A stretch of DNA of 8,811 nucleotides from the NCBI GenBank assembly GCA_903839965.1, contig CAIMEK010000779.1, forward strand, positions 1 through 8,811, given 5' to 3'. Of the stretch, positions 1 to 6,112 are shown in pieces. Below the pieces are notes generated by a model that saw only the letters and a list, made by a program, of their open reading frames with translations, had not been told where the DNA came from and ran no database searches. Every line of letters begins with the position of its first letter. Position 1 is the first letter of the stretch. Source of the stretch: an uncultured Acetobacteraceae bacterium. GTDB lineage: Bacteria; Pseudomonadota; Alphaproteobacteria; Acetobacterales; Acetobacteraceae. The position numbers and the translations under genes were made by a program.

Positions 1-180
1 GCATCCCGCGAGCCAGCATTTTCTGCGCGTCCAACAGGTTTCCAAATCCAGCAGCCGCAGGCTTGGGATATGGAAAGTTGGGCCGGAGTTCGGCCCATCG
101 GGGCCAGCCATCCGTCCTGGGACGTGTCGGGAAATCCAACCGACTGACAAGAAAGGATATTTCTCTTATCTCCGCGCTTA
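1..180. other. Left-edge segment with no supportable gene
   Basis: No coding region here can be assigned. All frames are open for long stretches because of the base composition, so openness means little. A perfect 7-bp stem with a 5-base loop lies at 79-97 (TGGGCCG / CGGCCCA). No T-run follows it on either strand, so it is not a convincing terminator. A short symmetric motif AGAAA-N5-TTTCT is at 150-164, next to the promoter candidate at 144-172; it could be an operator, but the arms are only five bases. An ABC ATPase gene, the usual upstream partner of the permease that follows, does not end in this segment. Confidence 0.5.
144..172 (+). promoter_or_regulatory. Weak sigma-70-like promoter candidate upstream of the repeat and permease
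   Basis: CTGACA at 144-149 matches five of six bases of the -35 consensus. TATCTC at 167-172 is a poor -10 (three of six) after a 17-base spacer. The local sequence is AT-richer than anything nearby. A transcript from here would run through the whole palindromic repeat before reaching the permease start at 391. This is a consensus match only. Confidence 0.22.
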
Positions 181-370
181 TGGGGCTTCGCCCCTGGACC
201 CCACCAAGGGCCGAGGGGCCCTTGGAACCCATTCGTTTAGGGGGTCTTGGCGAGAGGGGGGTGAGGAGATGCATCAACGTCTCCTCACCTCCCTCTCGCC
301 AAAACCCCCCAAGTGGCGGGGTCCAGGGGCCTCACGGCCCCTGGCGGGTTCAGGGCGGAGCCCTGGCCTT
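181..370. repeat. Palindromic modular hairpin repeat, complete copy
   Basis: The element is a nested palindrome of three hairpin modules. Centre: a 31-base arm at 239-269 pairs with 280-310 around a 10-base loop; two pairs fail (239/310 and 246/303) and one is G-T (259/290). Outside it on each side is a perfect 9-bp stem with a 4-base loop: CCAAGGGCC/GGCCCTTGG at 204-225 and CCAGGGGCC/GGCCCCTGG at 323-344. Outermost are GGGG-N5-CCCC at 182-194 and CAGGGC-N3-GCCCTG at 351-365. The left half reappears in the same orientation at 8691-8811, with 36 identical bases (236-271 against 8756-8791). The right half ends about 25 bases before the permease ATG, so it forms that gene's leader. It has no coding capacity I trust and looks like a REP-like or non-autonomous mobile element; which of these cannot be told here. 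Confidence 0.85.
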
Positions 371-390
371 CCTTCCTTGTGTCTCCTCCC

Positions 391-2889
391 ATGAAGCTCG
401 TCCTGCGGTTGGCGAGGCGGGAGTTGCGGGGGGGGGTGCGGGGGTTGCGGATTGTGTTGGCGTGCCTTGCGCTCGGGGTGGCGGCGATTGCGGCTGTCGG
501 GGGGTTGCGCGAGGGGATTGAGTTAGGGTTGGCGCGGGATGGGGCGCGCATTCTTGGCGGGGACCTGTCGGTGCAGGGCGGGTCGCAGCCTTTGCCGGAG
601 GCGTTGCGGGGGTGGTTGCGGGGGCGGGGGGCGTGGGTTTCGGATGTGGTCAGCCTGCGCTCGATGCTGGTGGCGCCGTCCGGCGAGCGGTTGCTGGTGG
701 AGTTGAAGGCGGTGGACGGGGGGTGGCCGCTGCTGGGGACGGCGGGGCTTGAGCCGCCGGGGGCGGTGGCGACGGCGTTGGCGGATGGGGTGGTGGCGGA
801 GCCGCTGGTGCTGGAGCGGTTGCGGCTGAAGCCGGGGGATGTTGTGCGGCTGGGCAATGCGTCGCTGGTGTTGCGGGCGGCGTTGACCAGCGAGCCGGAC
901 CGGGTGGCGACGCCGTCGATTTTCGGGCCGCGGGTGGTGATGGGGTTGGCTGGTTTGCCGGGGACCGGGCTGTTGGCGCCCGGGGCGATTGCCGAGCATT
1001 CGCTGCGGGCGGCGTTGCCGCCGGGGGCCGACGTGGCGGGCACCATTGCGGAGCTGCGGGCGGCGTTTCCGGGCACCGGGTGGCGGGTGCGGGATGCGCG
1101 CACCGCGGCGCCGGGGGTGGACCAGTTCATCGACCGCACCAGCCTGTTCATGACGCTGGTGGGGCTGACCAGTCTGTTGGTGGGCGGCATCGGGGTGGCG
1201 AATGGCGTGCGGGCCTGGGTGTCGGCGCGGGCGCGCACGATTGCGACGTTGCGGTGTCTGGGGGCGGCGCCCGGGTTGGTGTTCGCGGTGTGCCTGGTGC
1301 AGGTGATGGCGCTGGCGGCGGTTGGGGTGGTGGCGGGGCTGGTGGTCGGGGCGGTGTTGCCGGTTTTGGCGGCGACGGCGCTGGCCGGGGTGTTGCCGGT
1401 GACGCCGGAGGTGGGGCCGTTCCTGAGCCCGCTGGTGCTGGCGGCGGCCTATGGGCTGCTGACCGCGGCGGCGTTTTCGTTATGGCCATTGGCGCGGGCG
1501 ATGCGCATTCCGGGCGCGGCGCTGTTCCGCGACGCCTTGTTGCCGGACCCGACGCCGGCGCCGCGGTGGCTGGTGGCGGCCAATGTCGGGGTGGTGCTGG
1601 CGTTGGTGGGGTTGACCATCGCCACCGCGGTGGAGCGGCGGTTCGCGCTGTATTTCTGCATCGGCGCGGCGGCGACGCTGCTGCTGTTCCGGGCCGGCGG
1701 GTGGGCGTTGATGCGGGGGGCGGCGTGGCTGCCGGCGCCGCGGTTCCCCTCGGTGCGGCTGGGCTTGTCGAACCTGTATCGTCCGGGCGCGCCGACGCCG
1801 CTGATGCTGGTTTCGGTGGGATTGGGCCTGTCGACGCTGGCCGCGGTGGCGCTGATCGAGGGCAACATCCGCCGCCAGATCGACGAGCAGTTGCCGCGGG
1901 AGGCGCCGAGCTTCTTTTTCATCGACATCCAGAACGACCAGATGGATGCGTTCCGCCGTATCCTGGCCGGGGTGCCGGGGGTGCGCGACATGCAGGAGGT
2001 GCCCAGCCTGCGGGCCCGCGTGGTGGCGGTGAACGGGGTGCCGGCGGAGCGGGTGGCGGCGACGCCGGACACCGCCTGGGCGTTGCGCGGCGATCGCGGG
2101 CTGACCTATGCGCACGCCATGCCTGCCGGCACGCGGCTGGTGGCGGGGTCGTGGTGGCCGGCGGACTATGCCGGTCCGCCGCTGGTTTCCTTCGATGCGG
2201 CGTTGGCGCGCGGCTGGGGGGTGAAGCTCGGCGACACGCTGCGGTTGAACGTGCTCGGCCGCGACCTGGATTTCCGGATCGCCAGCATGCGCGACATCGC
2301 CTGGCGGTCGCTCGGCATCAACTTCACCATGGTCGCCAGTCCCGGGCTGCTGGAGCAGGCGCCGCACACGCATATCGCCACGGTGCGGGCGGACGCGGCC
2401 GACCAGGCGGCGTTGCTGCGGGCGGTGACGGACGGGTTGCCGAACGTGTCGGGCATCCGGGTGTCGGACGTGCTCGCCGCGGTGAGCGATCTGCTGGGCC
2501 AGATCGGGGCGGCGCTGGGGGCGACCGCTTCGGTGACGCTGGTGGCCGGGGCGCTGGTGCTGGCGGGCGCGGTGGCGGCGGGGCAGCGGCGGCGCATCCA
2601 GGAGGCGGTGATCCTGAAGAGCCTGGGGGCCACGCGGGCGCAGATCCGCGCCGCCTGGCTGGTGGAGTTCGGCGTGCTGGGCGCGACCGCGGGGCTGCTG
2701 GCCGCGGTGGTGGGCACCGCGGCGTCGTGGGCGGTGGTGCGCCAGGTGATGGCGGCGGACTGGTATTTCCTGCCCGGCCGGCTGGCGATTACGGTTGCGG
2801 GGTGCGTGGCGCTGATGCTGGGTTTCGGCTATATTGGCACCGCCGCGGCCTTGCGCGCCCGCGCGGCGCCGTTGCTGCGGAACGAATAG
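391..2889 (+). CDS. ABC transporter permease, FtsX/MacB fold, YbbP-like (COG3127 type)
   Basis: An 832-residue inner-membrane permease subunit of a type VII (mechanotransmission) ABC transporter. The N-terminus MKLVLRLARRELRGG followed by a hydrophobic helix (about 20-38) is typical of YbbP-like proteins. Order: TM1; periplasmic domain about 40-245; TM2 251-273; coupling segment ARTIATLRCLGA 281-292; TM3 about 297-325; TM4 345-368; TM5 392-411; TM6 418-437; TM7 470-489; second periplasmic domain about 490-695; TM8 700-730; coupling segment EAVILKSLGATRAQI 738-752; TM9 757-785; TM10 797-818. Two FtsX units and ten helices fit YbbP, which is about 800 residues in E. coli. The family works with a YbbA-type ATPase, often encoded alongside with an esterase; neither is in view. 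I chose ATG 391 because the family N-terminus begins there; a GTG at 313 lies inside the repeat. No Shine-Dalgarno precedes 391; the preceding bases are pyrimidines. Codons end mostly in G, unlike the C-ending codons of the next gene. The substrate is unknown. Confidence 0.9.
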   Translation: MKLVLRLARRELRGGVRGLRIVLACLALGVAAIAAVGGLREGIELGLARDGARILGGDLSVQGGSQPLPEALRGWLRGRGAWVSDVVSLRSMLVAPSGERLLVELKAVDGGWPLLGTAGLEPPGAVATALADGVVAEPLVLERLRLKPGDVVRLGNASLVLRAALTSEPDRVATPSIFGPRVVMGLAGLPGTGLLAPGAIAEHSLRAALPPGADVAGTIAELRAAFPGTGWRVRDARTAAPGVDQFIDRTSLFMTLVGLTSLLVGGIGVANGVRAWVSARARTIATLRCLGAAPGLVFAVCLVQVMALAAVGVVAGLVVGAVLPVLAATALAGVLPVTPEVGPFLSPLVLAAAYGLLTAAAFSLWPLARAMRIPGAALFRDALLPDPTPAPRWLVAANVGVVLALVGLTIATAVERRFALYFCIGAAATLLLFRAGGWALMRGAAWLPAPRFPSVRLGLSNLYRPGAPTPLMLVSVGLGLSTLAAVALIEGNIRRQIDEQLPREAPSFFFIDIQNDQMDAFRRILAGVPGVRDMQEVPSLRARVVAVNGVPAERVAATPDTAWALRGDRGLTYAHAMPAGTRLVAGSWWPADYAGPPLVSFDAALARGWGVKLGDTLRLNVLGRDLDFRIASMRDIAWRSLGINFTMVASPGLLEQAPHTHIATVRADAADQAALLRAVTDGLPNVSGIRVSDVLAAVSDLLGQIGAALGATASVTLVAGALVLAGAVAAGQRRRIQEAVILKSLGATRAQIRAAWLVEFGVLGATAGLLAAVVGTAASWAVVRQVMAADWYFLPGRLAITVAGCVALMLGFGYIGTAAALRARAAPLLRNE
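428..436 (+). repeat. G9 homopolymer tract inside the permease 5' end
   Basis: Nine consecutive G bases span codons 13-16 of the permease (Arg-Gly-Gly-Val). Gain or loss of one base would shift the frame just after translation starts, before TM1. Tracts like this are slippage-prone in replication and also error-prone in sequencing. The frame is intact as written. Confidence 0.9.
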
Positions 2890-2912
2890 GGGAAACATTA
2901 CAACGAATTCGC

Positions 2913-2940
2913 TTGATCGCCGGCCAGCCGTCCCCAAAAT
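2913..2940 (+). promoter_or_regulatory. Candidate sigma-70-like promoter for the BI-1 gene
   Basis: TTGATC at 2913-2918 (four of six of the -35 consensus) and CAAAAT at 2935-2940 (four of six of the -10) are separated by 16 bases. They lie in the 96-base gap between the permease stop and the BI-1 start, giving a leader of roughly 40 bases. The gap also makes read-through from the permease possible, and no terminator is seen between the two genes. Confidence 0.35.
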
Positions 2941-2985
2941 GAAACCCGACAGGCATTCCGCCTGAAACCGAGGAAGAGACAGACC

Positions 2986-3762
2986 ATGGCTTTCAGTCCC
3001 GACTATCGGACCTACACGGGCGCGACCCGCGCAGCCGAGACGGCCGCGGTACTGGATGCGGGCCTGCGCGCCTATATGCTGCGTGTCTACAACTGGATGG
3101 CGTCCGGCCTGGTGCTCACCGGGGCCGTTGCCTACGCCATCGCCAACACCAGCCTGCTGAACGTGTTCTACCCGCTGGTCATGATGCCGAGCGGGCGGAT
3201 GGTGCACCAGCCCGGGGTGTTGGCCTGGATCAGCATCTTCGCGCCGCTGGCCTTTGTTCTCGTGCTGAACATCGGCGTCAACAAGCTCTCCACCACCGCG
3301 GTGCAGGCGCTCTACTGGGCGTTCTGCCTGACGATGGGCGCCAGCCTGACCAACATTTTCCTGATCTACACCGGCGATTCGATCGTGCGGGTGTTCTTCG
3401 TCACCGCCGGCACCTTCGCGGCGATGAGCATCTGGGGCTACACCACCAAGACCGACCTGACGAAGATGGGCAGTTTCCTGATCATGGGGCTGTTCGGCAT
3501 CGTGCTGGCCAGCCTGGTGAACATGTTCATGGGCAGCGCCGGCCTGCAGTTCGCCATCAGCGTCATCGGCGTGCTGGTGTTCACCGGCCTGACCGCCTGG
3601 GACACCCAGCGGATCAAGGCCGACTTCGTGCAGTTCGCCTATGCCTATGGCCCGGGCGAGGCCGGCAAGCGCAGCGTGTATGACGCGCTCGGCCTGTATC
3701 TGAACTTCGTCAACCTGTTCCAGATGCTGCTCATGCTGATGGGCAACCGCAACAGCAACTGA
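2986..3762 (+). CDS. Bax inhibitor-1/YccA family membrane protein
   Basis: A 258-residue inner-membrane protein of the BI-1 (TMBIM/UPF0005) family. Members form seven-helix bundles; bacterial YetJ is a pH-sensitive calcium leak, and E. coli YccA modulates the FtsH protease. Hydrophobic helices lie near 36-53, 78-96, 106-124, 133-151, 162-181, 186-205 and 231-251. The family signature GLTAWDTQRIK is at 201-211, with Asp206 matching the first Asp of the pH-sensing pair (Asp188 in human BI-1). At the second position (human Asp213) the motif here reads LYLNFVNLF with Asn240. The start is well supported: AGGAAGAG at 2971-2978 precedes the ATG by seven bases, and the N-terminus and length fit alphaproteobacterial homologues. 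Codons are C-ending, so it looks native. It is convergent with carD and shares a terminator with it. The family call is firm; the exact activity is not. Confidence 0.93.
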   Translation: MAFSPDYRTYTGATRAAETAAVLDAGLRAYMLRVYNWMASGLVLTGAVAYAIANTSLLNVFYPLVMMPSGRMVHQPGVLAWISIFAPLAFVLVLNIGVNKLSTTAVQALYWAFCLTMGASLTNIFLIYTGDSIVRVFFVTAGTFAAMSIWGYTTKTDLTKMGSFLIMGLFGIVLASLVNMFMGSAGLQFAISVIGVLVFTGLTAWDTQRIKADFVQFAYAYGPGEAGKRSVYDALGLYLNFVNLFQMLLMLMGNRNSN

Positions 3763-3775
3763 GCGGGTCGTCGCC

Positions 3776-3809
3776 AAAAAAGGGCTCCAGCCCTGGGCTG
3801 GAGCCCTTT
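3776..3809. terminator. Shared hairpin terminator between convergent genes, stronger toward carD
   Basis: A perfect 14-bp stem, AAAGGGCTCCAGCC at 3779-3792 and its complement at 3796-3809, encloses a 3-base loop. It fills most of the 67-base gap between the BI-1 stop and the carD stop. Read on the minus strand the stem is followed by six T (3776-3781 complement), a classical intrinsic terminator for carD. Read on the plus strand only three T close the stem and GCGTG follows, so termination of the BI-1 transcript there is probably weaker. Confidence 0.85.
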
Positions 3810-3829
3810 GCGTGTACGCCGGATGGGCT

Positions 3830-5080
3830 TCAGGCGGCCTTGAGGAAGGTGACGAGCTTGGCGGCCGCGGTGGGTTTGTCGGTGGCGTCCAGCGCCGCCA
3901 GTTCGGCAGCCAGGCGGTCCACGGCGGATTCGTAAATCTGCCGTTCGGAGAAGCTCTGGTCGGGCTGGCCGGCGTTGCGGTGCAGGTCGCGCACCACCTC
4001 GGCGATGGCGATCGGGTCGCCGGAATTGATCTTCGCCTCGTATTCCTGGGCCCGCCGCGACCACATGGTGCGCTTGATGCGCGCCCGTCCGCGCAGCACC
4101 GCCAAGGCCTCGTCGAACTTCGCTTGGGTGGCCAGCTTGCGCAGCCCGGCGCTGCGGGCCTTGGCGACCGGCACCCGCAGGGTCATGCGGTTTTCCTCGA
4201 AGGTGATGTGGATCAGTTCGAGGCGATGGCCGGCGATGTCCTCGGTGGCGATCTTTTCCACTTTGCCCACGCCATGCGTCGGGTAGACGACGTAGTCGCC
4301 CTCGACGAAGTTTTCCGCGGGGGAGGCGAGGCGAACGGGCAGGCTCGGGCGCGAGCCGGGCATGCCGTTCATGGGCCGGTGGTCGGCGGGCTTCGATTCG
4401 ATGATATGGGGGATAAGGGGGGCTTCCTGCGGCTGCGTGTCGTGGGGGGCGGTCTCGGCCGGTTTGGCCGGCTCGGGGGCCGGCAGCGGCGCCGGTTCGG
4501 CGGGCTCGACCGTTTCCACGATCGCCTCGACGGGGGGCTCGGGCTCGACGGCCTGCACGGGCTCGACCACTGGGGCGGGCGGCTCGGGCGCTGGCGGCGG
4601 CCCGGGTGGCATGACGATCGCCGGCATGACGATCGCCACTTCCGGCTCCGCGACCGGCGGGGGGGCGGCGACCTGCAGGGCTGGCGCCGGTTTGGCGGCC
4701 GGCACCAACGGTTTCGCCGCGACCTTCGGCGTTGCCGGCGGCCTGGCGGCGGGCTGCGGCTTTGCCGCGGCCTTCGGTTTGGCGATGGGTTTCGGCTTCG
4801 CCGGCGCGCCTGCCCTGGACGGGGCCTTCGCCTGGGCCTTCGCCTTGACCGGCGGCTTCGGCTTCGGCTTTGCCTTCGCCTTCACCGGCGGCTTGGCAGT
4901 CGCCTTTCCGGCGGCCGCTGCGGCCTTTCCGGCGGGCGGCCTGGAGGGCGGCTTCGCCGCCGGTTTGCCGGCGGAAGCAGGCGCGGAGCCGGTTTTGCCA
5001 CGGCTACGCGTCGGCGCAGCGTGCCGAACAGTGGAAGGCAGTGTCGTTGTCTCGCGCTCGCTGGCTGCGGACACCTTCAT
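3830..5080 (-). CDS. carD: CarD family RNA polymerase-interacting regulator with long charged N-terminal extension
   Basis: A 416-residue protein. Residues 258-416 are a full CarD/CdnL domain: FVEGDYVVYPTHGVGKVEKI starts the RNA polymerase-binding (RID) part, and the helical DNA-binding part contains MWSRRAQEYEAKINSGD, with Trp340 in the position expected to contact the upstream edge of the -10 element. Such proteins stabilise open promoter complexes. Typical alphaproteobacterial members are about 160-190 residues, so residues 1-257 are extra. Residues 11-144 hold 22 Lys and 6 Arg with no Asp or Glu, in Lys-Pro-Ala repeats resembling histone H1 tails. Residues 145-219 reverse this, with 14 acidic residues and one Lys, in Pro-Glu-Val runs. 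The ATG at 5080 is preferred because GAGG sits six bases upstream; an in-frame TTG at 5149 has no such site. The extension reads in frame into the domain with no stop, so it is a true fusion. It lies downstream of fdxA on the same strand. Confidence 0.93.
   Translation of the reverse strand: MKVSAASERETTTLPSTVRHAAPTRSRGKTGSAPASAGKPAAKPPSRPPAGKAAAAAGKATAKPPVKAKAKPKPKPPVKAKAQAKAPSRAGAPAKPKPIAKPKAAAKPQPAARPPATPKVAAKPLVPAAKPAPALQVAAPPPVAEPEVAIVMPAIVMPPGPPPAPEPPAPVVEPVQAVEPEPPVEAIVETVEPAEPAPLPAPEPAKPAETAPHDTQPQEAPLIPHIIESKPADHRPMNGMPGSRPSLPVRLASPAENFVEGDYVVYPTHGVGKVEKIATEDIAGHRLELIHITFEENRMTLRVPVAKARSAGLRKLATQAKFDEALAVLRGRARIKRTMWSRRAQEYEAKINSGDPIAIAEVVRDLHRNAGQPDQSFSERQIYESAVDRLAAELAALDATDKPTAAAKLVTFLKAA
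4608..4637 (-). repeat. Perfect tandem 15-bp duplication inside carD
   Basis: GGCATGACGATCGCC occurs twice back to back (4608-4622 and 4623-4637). On the coding strand it gives two AIVMP units at CarD residues 149-158, at the junction of the basic and acidic parts of the extension. Complete identity of the copies suggests a recent in-frame slippage duplication. Confidence 0.9.
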
Positions 5081-5397
5081 TGCGAACCTCGTGGCTCCAG
5101 AAACGCCAATGACCGGGCACGGTCTCGTCAACAGCAGACGCAGCGCCAAGTCAGCCGAATGATCCCCGGCCGCTGCCTTGATACTGCGAAGCTTGCCCTG
5201 TGGAACAGGCGGAGCCAGCGACCCGGGTCGTCAGCCAACCGACAACCCGACGCGCGCTCCTTTACGCCCACCACCACCACACCATACCCGATTTGGGGCC
5301 TCGATCATAGACCCGCAAGCCGCCGGAGCCCTCCCGGCCGCCACATTTTCTTCATATCTGGACCGCGTGCGGCCGGTTTCTGGTCAACTGGCCCCGG
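5081..5397 (-). other. fdxA-carD intergenic region, probable carD promoter and leader
   Basis: A 317-base stretch with no gene I can support. The longest minus-strand ATG frame noted starts in the TATGATCGAGG motif near 5308 and stops after about 25 codons. A -35-like TTGACG (complement of 5126-5131) sits about 50 bases before carD, but the sequence 17 bases on, TGGCGT, is a poor -10. A short inverted repeat CCTGT-GGA-ACAGG is at 5197-5209, which may be an operator. No clear terminator follows fdxA; the stop region can form only a GC hairpin (5391-5420) without a T-run. The length suggests carD has its own promoter, though read-through from fdxA is not excluded. Confidence 0.45.
5087..5090 (-). 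promoter_or_regulatory. Ribosome binding site that fixes the carD start
   Basis: On the minus strand GAGG lies six bases before the ATG at 5080. It supports this start over the upstream in-frame TTG at 5149, which would add 23 residues unrelated to the Lys/Pro/Ala composition of the extension. Confidence 0.6.
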
Positions 5398-5730
5398 TCA
5401 GGGCTTGCCCGGCTCCGGGGAGAACAGCTTCGCCTTGTCGGGCTTGTCCTTCCACGCGTCCGCATCGGCCGGCGGCTCGCCCTTGCGGGTGATGTTCGGC
5501 CACAGCGCGGAATAGGTGCGGTTCTGCTCGGCCCACTCGGCCGCCCGGTCGTCGCTGTCGGGCAGGATCGCCTCGGCCGGGCATTCCGGCTCGCAGACCC
5601 CGCAATCGATGCACTCGTCGGGCTGGATGACCAGCATGTTCTCGCCGACGTAGAAGCAGTCCACCGGACAAACCTCGACGCAGTCCATGTACTTGCAGCG
5701 AATACAGTTTTCGGTGACCACGTAGGTCAT
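5398..5730 (-). CDS. fdxA: Seven-iron ferredoxin FdxA ([3Fe-4S] + [4Fe-4S])
   Basis: A 110-residue soluble cytoplasmic electron carrier. Cysteines are at 9, 12, 17, 21, 25, 40, 43, 46 and 50, the spacing of Azotobacter FdI shifted by one. By that comparison Cys9, Cys17 and Cys50 hold the [3Fe-4S] cluster; Cys21, Cys40, Cys43 and Cys46 hold the [4Fe-4S] cluster; Cys12 and Cys25 are free. The segment ENCIRCKYMDCVEVCPVDCF is diagnostic, and the C-terminal extension with WPNITRKGEPPADADAW is also typical of this class. The ATG at 5730 has GAGGAA five bases upstream; the open frame extends 33 codons further but with a non-family sequence. It starts 25 bases after the S4 gene, consistent with an operon. 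The redox partner cannot be told from the window. Confidence 0.97.
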   Translation of the reverse strand: MTYVVTENCIRCKYMDCVEVCPVDCFYVGENMLVIQPDECIDCGVCEPECPAEAILPDSDDRAAEWAEQNRTYSALWPNITRKGEPPADADAWKDKPDKAKLFSPEPGKP

Positions 5731-5735
5731 CTGGG

Positions 5736-5741
5736 TTCCTC
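5736..5741 (-). promoter_or_regulatory. Ribosome binding site that fixes the fdxA start
   Basis: GAGGAA on the minus strand, five bases before ATG 5730, in the 25-base gap after the S4 gene. It rules against the longer in-frame start at 5829, which lies inside the S4 coding region. Confidence 0.7.
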
Positions 5742-5755
5742 GTGCGGCAGCGGGC

Positions 5756-6112
5756 TCAGGGCGGGCGATATGACGCCGTTTTACCCTGACCGCAAGGGCT
5801 CGCCGGCGCCGCCCCTTCGCTTCGCTCACTGATTTCCCGGTAGAGCAGCCTTGCTTCGCTGGCAGGGCCGCGCCGTGCGGCCAGCGCCAGCACCTCCAGC
5901 ACGATCACCCGGCCGCGCAGCGGCAGCGTGATCACGTCGCCCACCCGCAGCCGGGCATGCGCCTTGTCGGTCGGCTGGCGGTTGAGGCGCAGCATCCCCT
6001 GGGCGATCAGCTCCGCACAGTCCGGGCGCGCCTTCATGAAGCGGGCGCACCACAGCCATTTGTCCAGCCGCTGCCACTCGCGGTCCTCGGCCTCCGGGCG
6101 CGCGGCCGACAT
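5756..6112 (-). CDS. S4 domain RNA-binding protein, Hsp15-like
   Basis: A 118-residue protein with an S4 RNA-binding fold at about 15-62, beginning RLDKWLWCARFMKAR (15-29). The basic face and the RLDKWLW signature match E. coli Hsp15 (HslR), which binds free 50S subunits carrying a nascent chain on tRNA and aids their recycling. The later motif RRGPASEARLLYRE (80-93) also matches Hsp15. It is a little shorter than E. coli Hsp15 (133 residues) and ends in a low-complexity tail, without the basic C-terminus seen there. Its ATG overlaps the helicase stop by one base (TGATG at 6110-6114) and no Shine-Dalgarno is visible, so translation probably depends on termination-reinitiation from the helicase. 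That coupling suggests matched expression and a shared role in RNA metabolism; this is inference. Confidence 0.92.
   Translation of the reverse strand: MSAARPEAEDREWQRLDKWLWCARFMKARPDCAELIAQGMLRLNRQPTDKAHARLRVGDVITLPLRGRVIVLEVLALAARRGPASEARLLYREISERSEGAAPASPCGQGKTASYRPP

Noticed and set aside
1..62. Minus-strand frame reading GFGNLLDAQKMLARGM, loosely like the start of the nucleoid protein YbaB.
   Set aside because: Only about 20 codons are visible, the spacing differs from the YbaB N-terminus, and no ribosome binding site precedes the ATG at 19 or 4.
181..370. CRISPR array or tRNA cluster as an explanation for the regular hairpins.
   Set aside because: There are no evenly spaced identical repeats with unique spacers, and no cloverleaf or CCA end; the modules nest as one palindrome.
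63..521. 152-codon plus-strand frame covering the repeat and entering the permease in another frame.
   Set aside because: Most of it is repeat sequence, and it overlaps the strongly supported permease start.
1480..3777. 765-codon minus-strand open frame opposite the permease and BI-1 genes.
   Set aside because: It crosses two well-supported genes and their gap, its composition is His/Arg/Gln-rich, and it shows no family features.
5391..5420. GC hairpin at the end of fdxA as an intrinsic terminator.
   Set aside because: The stem overlaps the last codons and no T-run follows on the minus strand.
3812..5515. 567-codon plus-strand frame with Gly/Arg-rich repeats opposite carD.
   Set aside because: The Gly-Leu-Arg repeats are the complement of the Lys-Pro-Ala coding repeats of carD, and the frame runs through the carD stop, the intergenic gap and the fdxA 3' end.
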